Of a stretch of 64,000 nucleotides of DNA, positions 1 to 17,210 are shown in pieces; position 1 is the stretch's first letter, and every line of letters begins with the position of its first letter. The stretch lies in the NCBI GenBank assembly GCA_013399855.1, contig VXAY01006780.1, positions 2,805,181 through 2,869,180 of the forward strand, read 5' to 3'. The notes below the pieces were generated by a model, which saw nothing but the letters and a program-made list of their open reading frames with translations, was not told the origin of the DNA and searched no databases. The stretch is from Oxyruncus cristatus. Lineage: Eukaryota; Chordata; Aves; Passeriformes; Cotingidae. Made by a program: the position numbers and the translations under genes.

Positions 1-1224
1 AATGATGCATTTCCTGACATCTGGAACTGGATGTGAGAAGCAAAGTCACAACACTGACTGGCCGACTGACTTCTCCAGGACCATACTGAAGGGATGTTTT
101 CCTCAGGGGATTACAGCAAAGCTGAGGCATGTGCTCTAACACTTGCATGGGATTACTAATTTTATTAAAAATGGAAAGTACGGTTTAGACTGAATTTCAG
201 GGCCAAGCTTGTTGTGTTGTCCAGTGTTTGAAAAAAAAATAAAATAAAAGGAGCCTTGAAGGGATGTGAAAACACTTAGAACTTTTCAATCTGAACTTTT
301 TCAATCAGTAGTTCTTCCCCCACCTCTAACTTCCTTCCATGACTTTGAAGCAGCAATGCCAGCAGCATGGCATGTTGTCACAGGTCTCATGCTACTGCAT
401 GAATTGCCAAAGAAAAGCTGAGCTATTGATCCAGTGGTAATTTGCTGTCAAAATGATTCTGTCTGTTATGGCAAATGAGCAGTGTTAATCATTTGACTTG
501 ACAAATGCCATGGCAAAAGACTGACAATGCTCAAAGCACCACTATGGACCTGCTGCATTTTTCCTGGCTCCATTAAGCTCTTGGTCTTCGCTGGCCTTGA
601 CCAATTCGAGTTTAAGTTATCCATTAAGGTGCAGTTCTGGAAAAGTTCTGTCTAAAATAAACAACAACTTATATCGGTGAGTAACTCATCAGCTATGCAG
701 CAGCCTGATTCTGATTGCCTGGCAGAGAAACACACACATTTTGTGCAGTATCTGATAAAAGATCTATAATGTGCTAACACAAACCTATCATGTAGCACCT
801 GTGACTAACAGATTGTGATATCAAAGTCTTGATGCCTAAGTGCTCCTGTAAATGCATTAAACTTTTAGCGGCAGGAACTGTAGACTGCCAGTGACAAGGA
901 GCTGATATGGTATTTCAGTAAAAGTTGATAAGTGTTATTGCTCTTAGAAGAAAAGAAAAATCTTATGTTCTTGAAAACCACTGGGCAGCTTGTGTTTTGA
1001 TGGGATACTGTAATGCAGAGAGCAGGGATACAGGAACACATGGACTCTATGAAAAAAGACGTTTCAGAAAAGCTCTGTATTCTACAGCTGCTGGAGTTCC
1101 TTGAAGTATGTTCCCATCACGCGTTTCACTTCAAGCATCTACCTGTTCACTTGAAGCCAGATTTTTAGGCAGCTGCATGCACAGGAGGCCATGTTTAACT
1201 CCATGTACCTGTAATGGAAGCATG

Positions 1225-1434
1225 AAGTTCCTCCTGAACACGAGGAAGAACTTTATTGTGCAGTGACTGAGCACTGGAACAGATTGCCTACAGAGGTTGA
1301 AGAATCTCCCTCACTGGAGATATTGAAGACTGGACACAATACTTTGCCACGTGCTCTGGGATGACCCTGCTTGAGCAGGGAGGTTGGACCAGATGACCCC
1401 ACAGCGGTCCATTTCAACCTGACCCATTCTGTGT
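1225..1434 (+). mobile_element. CR1 LINE 3'-end fragment
   Basis: This is a truncated avian CR1 in plus orientation. It reads through the familiar sequence of a glance-aligned CR1 end: gaacacgaggaagaactt, gcactggaacag, cactggagatattgaa, gaccctgcttgagcaggg, ggttggaccagatgacc, and an ending with cattctgtg. That is the end of the reverse-transcriptase region and the 3' untranslated region. It is moderately diverged and has no coding capacity. Confidence 0.88.
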
Positions 1435-3130
1435 GAAATGTTCCCACAGTCTTAAGATATTAAGTTCAATGGAGCTAAAAAATGGCCCTGGTGCCTGCTG
1501 GTAGATGTGCTGAGGTGGGTAATGAAGCTGCTGCACAAGGCAGGTATGATTGGAATGGCTCTGGGAGTGTGCTGCCTGACTTTACACACTGAGAATTGGA
1601 GGGCAAGACAATGTCACATCTGGGAAATCCTGAGTAAGTATCATTGGCAGGGATCCTGAATGTAGACCTCCTCGGGTCTAAGGAAAAGTGATGTTTCCTA
1701 GGTTTTGTCTTTCTTCCATAGGTCTTCGAGTATCCAAATAGTTTAGCTGAAGGAAATTAACAGAGATCATGAAATTCCTGTGTCTAGTTACAATTCTGTG
1801 AAAACTGCCCACTACAGCAAGTCACTGCAAAGTAGTGCCAGAGAATTATTTGATATTGAATACTGCAGGTCTGAAGCTGAATGTTTTCCCAGTAAAAAGG
1901 GATTATTTTTCTATTCCTTATTTTGTATAATACATGGTTCTCATGTTTTTCATCGTATTTTCTGCAGTCAGTCCCTTGAATCATTGGCAGTAACACAGCA
2001 CAATCATTGGAAACTTCTCTGGGCTCTGAGTTAGTGCATGGCATCAAGTCCTTTGATGAGCCCATAGACCTTTTGCCTGAGGACAGATCAGACACACTCT
2101 GCATCACTGATGCTGGGACACACTACACATATTTTATCTTCTAGGCAGTGCCAGGCAACAACTGTGTTTAGGGCATAAAGAATGAATAAAGAACACAATC
2201 TAGGATCTCCCTTATACCACTTTCTCTCGAATTTCCAAGATATAATTCCAAACAGACTTCAAAAACAAACTCTTGTGGTCATCTGAACTATGCCTGAATG
2301 AGTCTTTCTAATGCATACGGAATAAATAAGAAGTTTCTTAGTAAATATGGAGAAGTTTTCTTGCGTGCTGAGAAGAAAGCCCCTGCCAGATTTAAGAAAA
2401 GCCTTATTGAAACAAGCGTTTGGACTGGCTGTCTGCATGTGGTTGTTCCACAACCAGCAGTGGGGAAAGGCACAGGACCATTAATTTAGGGGGCACTGCC
2501 ACTGCAAGGGAAATACTCCAAAATAAGATCTCAGCTCCTTGGTTGCACAGAAATTCCTCAGAACCTGTTTTCAGACAGACCCATAGATGGTGGCATGAGA
2601 ACAAGCAGCAGTAGCCTGAGTGGTTTGATGAGCAACCACGAGGCTGACTTTAATAGCGTTGTTGTACTGAAGATGTGTCCAGTAGTCTAACGGGAAGCTC
2701 TCGAGCTTACTGCAGGTTCACATAAAATTATCAGTGCCATAATGCTCTGGAACTGTGATTTTCTCTCTCAGACATGCATTGCAAGTGGTATTACTGATTC
2801 CTTAATGTTTCTGCACTGACAGTCTCATTTGATTCCTGGGGTTTTCAAGGTGAAGACACACAAAAGCCCGGCAGAGCATGATAGGAGGAGAACAGTCGGG
2901 GTGGAGTTGAGGCAAGGGGAGGTGGATGACCAGGACATGAACAGCCCCATCAGTCTTTCAGTAGAAGGACTATAGAGCTTCAGCCATTTTGCAAACCAAG
3001 CTGCTCAAGACCACAATCAAAGCAGAGCTAATAGTCCCTTCAGGTATCTCAAGAGGTGCAAGGTGTACGAACACGTATCTTTCCTGGGATTACTGTCCTC
3101 TAGGGACTAAACTACCTCGTGGAAATACAA

Positions 3131-3199
3131 GTAAAAGATTTAAGAATACAAGTAGAAGATCTAAGTAAAGAAACTAGTAGAAGATCTAAGTAAAGAAAC
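3131..3199. repeat. Short tandem repeat, about 25-bp unit
   Basis: gtagaagatctaagtaaag plus aaac occurs twice exactly, at 3152-3174 and 3177-3199. A degenerate, shorter third copy lies at 3131-3151. It is a minisatellite-like local duplication. Confidence 0.85.
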
Positions 3200-6100
3200 C
3201 AACAGGATACTCTGAATTTGCATCTTAAACATTTTTTCCATGCCACGCTGTAGAAACACAATGGGAGCAGAATTGGCAAATATCATCCATATGCTTCACA
3301 AAATGTCTGACGGAGCACAATGTGAACGTTACTTCTGGACTGGATCAAGACACATTAAAAAAATGCATAAGTGGAATACAGATATACATTAACTCAATCT
3401 TCTCTTATTACAGAATTAAAAAATGTATACCTGTAATTATGGTTTACCTCCATTACAAGCAGAGCTGCCACAGAACTGAACACGGGCCAGCTTTGTGCAG
3501 GAGTTCAAAGCCAGTGTGATGTTGCCTTATTTTCTTTTTAACATCATCTTTATCCTCTCTTGCCCTTCTTCTCAGTTAATAAGAGTTATGTACTGAAAGT
3601 GCTGAGATAAAGTAATGGTAAGGAGGATACCGCAAAAGGTATTTGAAAAGCAGAAGTAATTTACTACATGTCTGCTTTGTTTTACTTCCTAAGCCTTCCT
3701 GTTGTGAAAGGAAATTCATCTTTTCTGGCAGACTCCAGCCTTTTTAGGCCGGAGAGCTCCCCAGGAGCTTTCGAGTGCAGGTAAATGGATGTGAGACTCA
3801 AGGAGTACAGTACAGGGAACGTGGGATTAATGTTGGGTTTTGCTTTGGCTGTCACATCTGACGTATAAGGAGAGTGCTGCATCCTTGGTTGCAAGAAGTA
3901 TCTGGTTGTAAAAACACAAGGCCGAGTCTTTGCTCATTGCTATAAGACTGAAATGCCTCAAATGGAAAGGTCGTGCTGCTGGTGGGTGAAGCACGTGGAA
4001 TCTACAACCAGGGGGGTGAGGCATGTGGGATCTACACCCAGCAAAGGTTCCACACGAGACAGATGTCAGGGTGCTCCAAGCAGAGCATGTGAAAGCTCAG
4101 AGGAAGGGCTGTGGATGGACAATAGGTGCAGCCTGCATCCTGCACACAGCAGGGACTCCAGAGTAGGCACAGGGGAAGCATCCACTGCCTAATCTAAATA
4201 GCACACAGAGTGGTTTTGTCCTCTTCTGTTCTCCTGCCAGTTTGCACATATGTTCTGAGTATACAGCCTGCCCTCCAAAGACCACTTACAGGGGCAATCA
4301 CAGGGAAGCAAAGCAGGGAGAAAGTATCCAAAAAGGGAATTTGTTCAAGAGAAAAAAATGGAGACAGATGTAGAGCGACTAGTCACGGCTGGCGGTAAAT
4401 AACCCTCTGCCTGGAGTGCTCTTTCTCTAAGAGGAGTTCACATATTCCATTTCATATTTCCTTTCCAGGAAGTCAAATCTTTGTTTTCCTGGCATTTGTT
4501 CTTTTCCCCTTCTGTATGGTCTATAACTGTCTCCTCATTTTTCCTTTCTCTTCTATGTTTTCCTGTCTTTCAAGTGCCTTTCTCCCATTTCCCCCTAATT
4601 TTCCTGCACTGTCGCAGGCAACATCCTTTACTACCACCCTCTCACAGTCTCTGTGCCACGAGCACACGGATGCTTCACACCTGCTCCTGTGTCTGAGTCT
4701 CCCCTCTTTCTCATGTGCACACCTCAAAATTAAGCAAATGCAACACACAGAGACAGAATATTCATCCTCTTGCTCCCATAAACCTGTCAAGGCATATAGG
4801 CCAAGAAGCTATCTCTGCATAAATCTAAATCTCCTGTGAGGAAGCAATCTACTCAGAGGCAATAAAGCCAAAGGATATATTATTATCTTTGGTGTGGATC
4901 CTACTGGGCTGGGAGGTTGGCTGCTGGCTCCTCTCTGAACTTTCCTTCCCAGCCAGAGCAGCCATCCCACAGACAAGTCTAAGCTTCCTTTTCTTGGTCT
5001 GATTTCCTCCTCCTGTTGTTTGGCCAGTAACCCAAAGGACAGGGTTTAATGATGGAGTTTGGAAACCTGGCTTACTCCACTCTGCCAGCACAGGATAAAA
5101 CTTCAGCCTGTCTTCTGAACCCACATCATTCTGCATTGCTGATACCTATGTTGTCCCATGCAGCATAAAATGAATTGCATGGAAGAAATGCCAAGTCAAA
5201 CAAAAAGACGGGCTTAGTCTTCAGACTTCTTCTGTGAATTTCACTGAGAAAAAACCCAAAACACTGAAGCTCAGAGATTATTCCATGTTAGAACTGTGCC
5301 ACCATTTTGATTGTAGATTAAATAAATGGCAAGGCCTTTTTCTGTAAATAAAGACATCAGAAAGGATGGATCTGAAACAGGTCCAGATTCCAAAGCTCCC
5401 TCTCAGAGAGGAATGCCGCAGCAAACCACTGGGTAATAGGGAATGTTAACATCACTTGTACAGCTTTTAGGGGACCAATTTATTTGCTAGGCAGATGCCC
5501 CACTGAAGACTCATAAAACATTCTACACTTCTGGAGATGAAACACCCATGTGGAACACAAAGGGCCACACGTTAGTATCAGACCCAGGTGTGATGTCTGT
5601 GCACAGACCACAGCAGGATGTGTCCCTTGGGGGAGCACCTCATGCCAGTGACACACCACTGCTGCCCTGGCATGGAAGGACACTTCACTACTGTTTTGTC
5701 CTTCACCACCGATGAGCCATGGCTCTTCAGGTAATCTCTGTCAGCTGTGCTCTTGCAGTGACCCTGTTTTACAGAGAAGCTGAGGCAATGAATTCAGAGG
5801 ACAGGCTGCTGGAAAGCCATGGCAGAAGCACTGGGGTGGGGCTGTGTGGATATAGCACAAGGGTGGCTTGGAAGTGCATCCCACATGGGCAGGATAAAGC
5901 TCTTTTTCTTCATAGCTGTGACAGTGATAGATGGCTTGGTGAATCTGAGCTATATCGAGTTGGTACCTGGCTAGAGTCCCTGATGCTGCAAGGTGATTGT
6001 CTGCCATTTTACAGGCAAGACTAAGCAGAATGTGGGATTTTTCTATAATAAGTGAGGGAAGGTCATCAGGAAGGAAGAGCCTTCTCTCCCCTGACTTGTT

Positions 6101-7858
6101 TTTGCCTTTCTGAGCACCTCAGGAAGTTTGACATGGGTAGCTCTGCTTCTTCACAATGGGCACCAAGTGCTTTGGAGGTGTAAGGCTTTAGACACTTCTC
6201 TTGCTCAGCCCAGCAGCTCAGTGCCACCATCCAGCCAGGACCTGGATGAGCCAGAGGTAATGACCCCATATGGGGAAAACCACCAGAGGTGACAGCAAAA
6301 TTAATAGCCAACCTCTGGCTGTTGCACAAATGGAGAACATTTGTCATTAACAAAGAGTACCCCAAACTTTGGGGGGAGCTGTCCCCCCATCTGACAGTGA
6401 TGTAGAAGCAGTGACCCAGTCGGCTTTTAGCCATCTGTGTCTGCACAGGAGGTTGTGATCTCTCCCTTTCACTGGGCACCGAGCTTTTGAGCGTGTTTTT
6501 GCCGCTCCATGAGCAGACCGGTTTAGTACAAGGTGAAGCTCTGCCTTACATCATCTGGAGGCTGGAGCTGATGGAGGAAACAGCCCCTGGTGCCTACAGA
6601 GCAGGACACCTCACTGCAAACACCAGAGCCCTGGGGACGGCAGTGGCAAGGCAGTCCCAGGGAGCCTGGCACTTGTCTGCCTGCAGGTCCACCCTCTCCT
6701 CCTGCCAAAGTGCCACATCTGCAGTCAATAAGGGCCCACAAGCTGGCTCCTCCTCATTAGAGCAGAGAGGGCAGCTGGCAGGGGATCCTCCAAGGGCTCC
6801 CAGGCACAGGAATCAGTCCCCTCCCAGTCTGGAATAGCCCAAATTTGGTGACTTTCTGGGCATGCTGTAAAGGACAGCTGCTTGACAGGGTCTCCAGAGA
6901 AAGCTGTGGGTATGTTTCCTACATGATGAAGGATATAGGTGGCTGGCCAAGTGCCCATAGAACTGATTTCAATGCTGTTCAGGTCGAATTTACTTTTCTG
7001 TGCTGTATAGTTCATTATACACAGTGCCCTGGACAAGCATGTGTTGTTTCCAAACAAACCAAACCCAACCTATTTTAAATCCAAACAAACAAGAAAGACA
7101 AAAAATACCTAGTGTGAAAGATCTTTTGCACTTATAGAGGACCTTCTCAAAGCCTGGGAGGCTGGAGATGAAGGCACTGCTTGCCTTCCTCTAACAAATA
7201 AGACTTCTGATATTTTTTTGGCAATAAATACGTGAGTATTTAGCTGTAAGCAATGCTGAGGCATTAACTTCACCTCTGCATGTAGCACTGACCCAGAAAA
7301 ATATTTCCAATAGTATTAAGCACCCAGATGATCTCAGGATAAGTGATCAATGGACAGTTAAGTATGTAACATAACATAACCCAAAAAAATGATCAACAAG
7401 AAAGATCACACACAAAAATTAACTAAGAAGAGAGACCAAAGAGCTGCTTCCTCAACCTTCTGAAGTGTAGCACCCAGTGATATCTATTTTGATATGAAGC
7501 CTCCAATCACACTTCACAGCATTACAGATTAATAAAACAACTCCTTCTGCAAGTCTCTTAAAAGTCATTACTAAGTGAGCTCAAGTGTTGTATAATGCTT
7601 GAAAAGTCCTTCTACCTTACATAAGTTTAGGGATATTTATTTAAGCAGCATAACTGATGGGGCACGGCCCAGACAGGTACTGCTTGGATAGAAAAAGCTA
7701 TCCCACAACTGAATCTGGACATTTTGACAGAAAAAAGACCGCCTATCTTTTGCTGCATTATTTAAATACTTCAGATATTTGGCCAAAACACAGAAGTGAC
7801 ACACTACAGAAACATTCACAGCTGCAGGAGCAATAAAACCACTACCATATTTTCATTA

Positions 7859-10591
<2,733 letters not shown>

Positions 10592-10709
10592 CTGGTAGAG
10601 GATGTGCTAGGTAAAGACCTCCTCATTGCTCCTGGGCTCATGCTGTAGTATGAAGAACTTTCCAAATCTGAGAGGGAGAAATTAGGGCCTGTTCCTGCAG
10701 CTATCGGTG
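10592..10709 (-). CDS. NFIA: NFIA coding exon 5 (118 bp)
   Basis: This is an internal coding exon. The first two bases, CA, complete Thr with exon 4. The frame then reads [32 protein letters not shown] and PSTSST, ending with two bases (AG) of a Ser codon completed by exon 6. The acceptor is a good pyrimidine run ending TTTCCCCAG. The donor is GTAATT, which departs from consensus at intron position 5. The product is a Ser-rich stretch with a Tyr-Tyr pair and an Arg-Arg pair, part of the regulatory C-terminal half of NFIA, where phosphorylation is plausible but not shown by the sequence. The exon enters in phase 1 and leaves in phase 2, so skipping it alone would break the frame, while skipping exons 5 and 6 together (246 bp) would not. 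Confidence 0.96.
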
Positions 10710-13700
10710 CTGGGGAAACAAAAGAGATTGCAGTCAGTAAGTCATGTGAATATGGTATGAATTGCACTTCAAAATCACTTTCTTCTTCCTCATGAGAGTG
10801 TTTAGTTTCACGATGAGAACAGGTGGGACATGGAAATTAGGAAATGCTAATGGTAACTGCTGTTGCAATAGAGAAGATGGAAATTTTATCGAGAATACAA
10901 TGTTCAATGACATACACTCTTCTCTGCGTATCTCCAAAGCTATTTTTTTTTAATAAAAAAATTAAACAATTACGGCACTACTTTCTTTAAGCACTGCTTT
11001 TCTATTAATATCAATCTAACATTTAATGAAACTTGTTGCTTTTAGGACAACATTGAATCTGTTGGCACGGTTACAGATAGGCTGCATCATCCCTATCGTA
11101 TGCAGAATCTATAAGCAGCATAGGCAGGGAAATACACACCTCAGGACCTTTGGGGTATACGTGATGTACATCCACAAGCATAGAAATTTCAAAATCAGAT
11201 TAGAAACCTTAGTTCTTTTGTGCCTGAGAGCATCTGATCTTTCCTCTGGTCTCTTCTCCGGCTAAATCAGAACTCAAGACATATGACTCCCAAAAAGTTT
11301 TATCCAGCTTCCAGTGTTCACCTCTCATCACCTTATCCTTCACCAAAGTTTTATTGTAAGAGATATGAATACCTGCAATTTCTCTGTCCTAGGACTTTGA
11401 CTTTACATTAAACACAATGAATTCCTACACATCCAGAAGTTTTCAGGCACAAGCTGTGTGCTGTATTCTTCTGGGAACAGGCAAAGAACAGAGCAGCTTA
11501 ATGTTAAAGTCAACAGAGAATGGATTTCATGCAGAAATGCCACTATACAGCAAATGGTACCATGTCCACTGTCGCCGTTCCAGTGCGATTTACAGGACAA
11601 TACATCTTTGGGAACTGACAATTATAGATCATGATTTTCTCTCACATTTCAGAGCCATCTGAAAAAGGATGTCCTGCACAATAAAATGCACAAGCTTGAC
11701 CTGGGCTGTATTGTCTAGGAGCCCTGATTCACAGCCACAAAGGCGAAGCAGTCTCAGTGCCACACAAGGATGCTGAGCCAAGTTTAATCTTTGGTCTGAG
11801 AATCTGGCCCATTTTCAAACATGAAAAAATCTTTCAGTCCGACGGGGCAGGAGTGAGGAAATGAAGACAGGATAGCTCCTATCACCCAGCTAACATGTCT
11901 GGGCTGGGAGTGCTGCCATTGACTGTAGCGGGGCCAGTTTTTCACCCCAAGTCTTAAGGAGCTCACAATGTCAAATTTGATGGAGGAATAATGTAGCTTT
12001 GCAGCTGCCTCATCATCCCCACAAGACAATTAGTTGTTGTTTGGCAAAGATCTTTTAAGAACGTCATTGAGACAGAAAGGGAACAGCCTGGATGGCCACG
12101 GACTTTTAAAAGCATAGGGACGGAAAATACACACCACCATTTAAACTTGAGAAAATCTGGAATGATCATCAAAATGAATTAAGCTGGAAAGTAATTTATG
12201 ACGAGAACACTAAAATCCTTTGTTATCTTCTCTTAACTATCATACGCTTCCTCCACACTGGGTATATGAGAGGGTGTGTTAACACAGAAAGAAAAATTAA
12301 GCACAGTAAAATTAACTCATTTTATCAATTTGTGCTTTCTGCAACAGTTTCCTGACAGCAGCTACAAGAGACTGTAAAACTAATGAATTTGCATGGAAAA
12401 AGAAACCGGTGTAAGTAATTTGTGTAAAAGGTAACAGGGACATGGACTGCTATAATTCAGACACCCTGCAGATAGCAGGCTGCTGCAGTGTGTGCAGTTA
12501 TGGGTTAGAAAAATGACCACACTGCAGTCAGTCTGACTTGAATGGAAATCAATCATAAAGGTACTCTCTGCAGCATCTACTCCACAGTTTTCAGCAACTT
12601 CTTTGCCAAACAGATCTGTGCTCTGCAAGCCCTTTCCTGAGCAATTCCTCTGCACCCTCTACCTTCCAAAGCCCAACTTACAGGTTAAGAATGCCGTTAT
12701 CCAAAGAGGAATATAAAAAGCCAAGCACTAAATTAAAGCACCATTTCTTTCTGGGCATTGTCAGATTTATGAAACAGTTTTATTCCAAACAGATATGAAA
12801 GAAAAACTGGCATGTGGGTAATGCTTTTCTTCTTTCTCTCGCCACCCATGTTTATTGCCCTCTCTCCAAATCCTGGGTATTTTTCAGTTGGCCCTATAGG
12901 AAAATGGAATGTGTGTCCAGAGCAGGTGTGGGGTAGGAACATTGTATTGTTAATGCTGTGTAAACTCAGCGCAAAGTAGAAAGGGTTGACCACACAGGGG
13001 TAACAAACATGAAGGATGCTCTGTTGGTCACTGCCCAAAACACCTTGACACACACAAGAGCCAGTTTGTGAACAGAGGGTTAAAGAACAAAACCCACCTC
13101 TAATACACATCAGCAGAGGTTAAAGTACCTGGCATTGCTGTGGAGGACAGTATCTGAACCCCCTGGCATCCTTGCACAGGAGCCACCACCCTGCCACGAC
13201 CTGCTCAAGGTCTCTGGCCACAGAAGTGCTGTGGCAAAGGTTTCACAGGGCTGAGCTGTTCCAAAATCCCTTCTCCTGCCTTCCTGTCAGGGACAGACTT
13301 GGAGTCTGTCTTCCACCAAAGGCTATTTGTACCTTGGCTCACAGTTCTCCTACATGTTATCATAAATCTCAGCCACGTGCTGATGTGCAGAGCTACCCTG
13401 ACATGTAGAGCCTACCCTGAGACCGTCAGGAAGGGGTTAATGATTTTCATCTGCACGGCGGGAAGGTCGAGTCTTCGACTCCTCTTCCCAGATGGAATTC
13501 GGTTGCAGCTCCCTGCCTGGCACCTGCCTGCATTACTCATCCCTGTGTTTTGCAGTGCAATGTGCCACGAGAGTGGGCATGGAGCAGCCAGCCCACGCAG
13601 GAGGCACCTGAGCCTGCTCCAAATGGCTTTCCACACTGCCTTTGGGGACTGTCCACCTCTCACAGGTCAGAAAGCTGATGAGAAGGGGCCACTTGCATTT

Positions 13701-13710
13701 ATTTGCAGGA

Positions 13711-13921
13711 TTTCTAGGAAGAAATTCTTCCCTGTGAGGGTGGTGAGGCCCCGGTACAGGTGGCACAGAGAAGTTGTGGCTGTCCCATCCCTGGCGGTGT
13801 CCAAGGCCAGGTTGGAGCAACCTGGAATAGCGGAAGGTGTCCCTGCCCATGTCAGGGGGTTGGAGCTAGATGAGCTGTGAGGCCCTTTCTAACCCAAACC
13901 ATTCTAAGATTCCATGATTCC
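13711..13921 (+). mobile_element. CR1 LINE 3'-end fragment
   Basis: This is a plus-oriented CR1 end. It begins near tctaggaagaaattcttccc and continues through gtgagggtggtgaggcc, ccctggcggtgtccaaggcc, ggttggagcaacctgg and ggggttggagctagatgagc to a tail of the cattctaagattccatgatt type. The terminal short repeat of CR1 is still visible. It explains the second half of the long open frame at 13299-13880. Confidence 0.92.
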
Positions 13922-15528
13922 CAGCAAAGGCAGCAGCTCTGGAGAGTAAGCAAAGGGATCAAAGTGGTGTAAACTGTGTCAAAACTCTGTCGAAATTAAA
14001 CCTTCTTATTGCAGCATCCATCAATCCACCACATAACCTCCCTGTCCCTCTGCCCCAGGAACATGCTCTGGCCCCACACTAAGCAGCAACATGGTTGGGA
14101 GCTGCGCTCCACACAACAGGCTTTTCCATGCTGCAGCCTGCACAAACTTCAGGCAGTAACATTAAAACCACACCATTTCCCCCTGTAAGAAATGCAAAGT
14201 GACCTTCTGATAGCTCAGGAATATCTCCCAAACAGGAAAGGTTGTCAGAAACTGCAGTTGTGAGTCAAAACAGAATTCTCCACCTCCATACTGGCATCAA
14301 GTTGCCACCTGACCCAGACATCTGAGCTGCAGGTGGGTGAGGGGGAAGGATCCCTCTTCCCCCAGCACCCAGCCCACAGCTCCCATTTCAGCTGCTGGCA
14401 TCACAAAAACTTCCCTGTGCAGATGGGACATGCTCAAAGGGGCAGGAGCAGCTAGTTTGCACAAAAGGAGGAGGAGAAATGTGGGTACTTCTGCCTGCAC
14501 ACTGTGCTACTCCTGGGATGCAGGACAGCATCTCCCTGCTGCCAGCCTGCTCCCTCCACTGCCAGTGTGTCAGCTGAGCTCCTCACCCAAAATGTCAAAA
14601 AAAAAAAAGAGTGAAATTAAGAGAAAGCCCTCTCTGAATATTTATTTTGAAAAATTTATTGAATTACAGAACAGGAAACCCACTAAATAGAACCAGCCAA
14701 GTTGGCATTTGTCTCCCTTGGAATATGGCACTTTCTTTTAGCCACCTTAATATTTAGCTTCTCTTTTTTTTTCCATTTTTATGTATATATTTTTACAGAG
14801 GGGCTGGGATGTGACTAACATCATTACATGTGTAACACTGCAGTGAAGGGATAATGTGTTTAAGGTTAAATGGGAGAAACATGACATTTGACTAATAAAC
14901 TTTTTCCTGTGTTGTGACTCCATAAACAAAGGGAAACACATTGTGCTGCTGCTGAGACGAAAGGGGAGCTGGGTTGCTTTTTCTTTTTTTTTTTTCCCAG
15001 GGCCTTTGTTTCCTCCACACTGTATCAGTAGATTCAAAGAGGTCTTGCCGAATACAACAGATATGAAATGTGTGATGTTCATTTTAAAATTACAAGTACA
15101 GCCTGCTATTGACCATCTAATTATGCTGAGTTCCATTTATAAACATAGCTAACCACTAAGTTTATAGAGACTTTTTGTGCTGCTTTAATAGGATATTGAT
15201 CGAGAGCAAGGTTTGAGTGGACTGCCATTGAATTGTGTAATGGCATACAAAAGGCAAGGTCACGGCAACTGTTCACTCTATGCCTGCAGTCTATTTTTTA
15301 TTATAATCTTTTTTTCTCCCTCTCATACCCAAGCCCACACAGTGAGTTTTGGATAGTGGTTCTTTGCTAAGGAATATAGAGTATCTTTTTAAATGTTAAT
15401 TTTCATGCTGCTGACTTTAACTGCCTTCACCAGCGTAATGCTTAGTATAGCAGAAAACATACAGGCTGCTGTTCAGAGAGAGCTGGTTTATCACACCCGG
15501 CTCTCCCACATGTGCTCTGTGAGGAGGA

Positions 15529-15553
15529 AGAGGAGGAGGGGTTCTCCTCCTCT
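15529..15553. repeat. Purine/pyrimidine hairpin, 10-bp stem
   Basis: The arms agaggaggag (15529-15538) and ctcctcctct (15544-15553) are perfect complements around gggtt. It extends a short GAGGAG-rich purine run starting at 15521. Confidence 0.88.
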
Positions 15554-17184
15554 GGGCTACAGGGAAGGCATCCACCTGCCTGGCCCAGACCCACGACAAG
15601 AGCCAGGCGCTTCACACCTTGCCCCAGGCATCCAGGACATGCTGGGGTTCGCAGAACTTTCCCTGCAGCTTGTTTCAGCTGCCGCTGGATGAGGGGCATG
15701 AGGAAGATGTGTTACCTCTGTCACACCCACACTCTGTGCCTGGAGCACTGGCAATCACTCTCATTCCCAGTTCTTACCCTCACCACAAGGACAGCTTCAG
15801 CCCCTTCCTCCACCCCGACAGCTGTCATGGACCAAGCCTGGCATTGGTGTGGCAAGATCCTGAGCTTTCCACAATGTCTTGGCCAGAGAAGCACATCTTA
15901 CCTGTGGAATTAGTGTAAGTGCTTCAGGGATAATTAGCTGGACCATTTCTGTGTTGACACAGGAGCAGAAAGCAATTGCAGGTACATTTGTGTGCTGGTG
16001 GTGCCACTGGCTCACTAGAAGGATTACAAGTCACCCCACTTGCTCCTCACTGCACACAGCCAACCCGTTAAACCTCATCGCGTGGCATTTTCAGTCCAGG
16101 GCGCAGTCAAAATTCCCTTGTTTATCAGCACGAAGAATGATGTCATTTTGACAAATAACACACCACCAAACAAATATGTTTGATTTGGCTCTAGTGAATG
16201 TTCATAAATCCTAAATCTTTCTTCACATCCTGGGCAGTGCAGTTTATCTGGCTGCTTGAAGGACCTCCAAGGGAGGAGATCTTCCCAGCAGCTCTCTCTG
16301 TACAAGAGCACGTGGTGCAGACTCAAAGCCAAGAGGGGAATGTGTTCCCCATGCCTTTCTCCCTGCTCTTGCCTGCCATGACCTCCCAGCTCCTGGCAAG
16401 AGAAGGGGACTGTACACTTGGCACTGCAGCCACCCCTCTGCCAGCACTTTCTGCAGAGGGTCTTTTCCAGTGCCCTGCAGATATCTGCCCACAGCCAGTG
16501 GAATATTTTCCTAACAAGGGGAGAAAAGGAGAAGGTTTCACTTGGTCAACAGCTGGCTGTCAGTTCCCAGACCCGTACATCTCCAACGCTTCTGCCACTG
16601 AGCCTTTTGTTGTCAGCACAGACCTCTCCAGTGAGGGAAGAATGAAGTCTCTGTTATATAGTGGGGTGTCCTCAGTATCTGGGGTGACAGACAACACTTG
16701 GAGCCAAGCTCACACCCTCTGACTGCTAATAATGCAGGAGAGCTGACAGCATGATCTGCAACACCCACATCAGATGGGCCGGAGAGGAGTCTTTGTTTTT
16801 CAGATGCACATCTATTTTCTCTGTTTTACTGGGCTCTGCAAGACTCAGCAGCTGGGCAGCATTTTGAAAGAAAATCTGCATCTATAGAACCTAAGAAAGC
16901 AAGTTTCTGTTACCAACACAGTCTAGACTTGTTCAATAGCTCACAGAAAGTGTGATGATCAGCACTGATAGGTAAGACAGATAACAGTAACAGCTGACCT
17001 TTCGCTTGATTAATTCATTCCCCAAATTTGCATGACGGAGACAACTGCCTCTTACTTGAGACTCCTTGTCATGTGGACCTCTGCGAACTTTACTAAATAA
17101 ACCTGGGACATAATTGCAACCAACAATATTTTGTAAGATTAATTTTACATAGCAGCAGCCATAGGCCAGTTAAAACTGGGGGAA

Positions 17185-17210
17185 AATTATTTTATTATTT
17201 TATTATTTTT
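17185..17210. repeat. Simple repeat, (ATTTT/ATT)n
   Basis: A run of attattttattattttatt type sequence. Confidence 0.85.

Noticed and set aside
5033..5049. Possible NFI self-binding site (ttggccagtaacccaa)
   Set aside because: The second half-site has a mismatch and the spacing is 6, not 5. I found no perfect TTGGC(N5)GCCAA by eye.
13299..13880. 193-codon plus-strand ORF, the longest in the window
   Set aside because: The second half lies in a CR1 3' end, there is no domain, and codon content looks random. Judged a chance ORF.
16198..16722. 174-codon plus-strand ORF
   Set aside because: Overlapping ORFs occur on both strands in a locally GC-richer segment, with no conserved motif seen.
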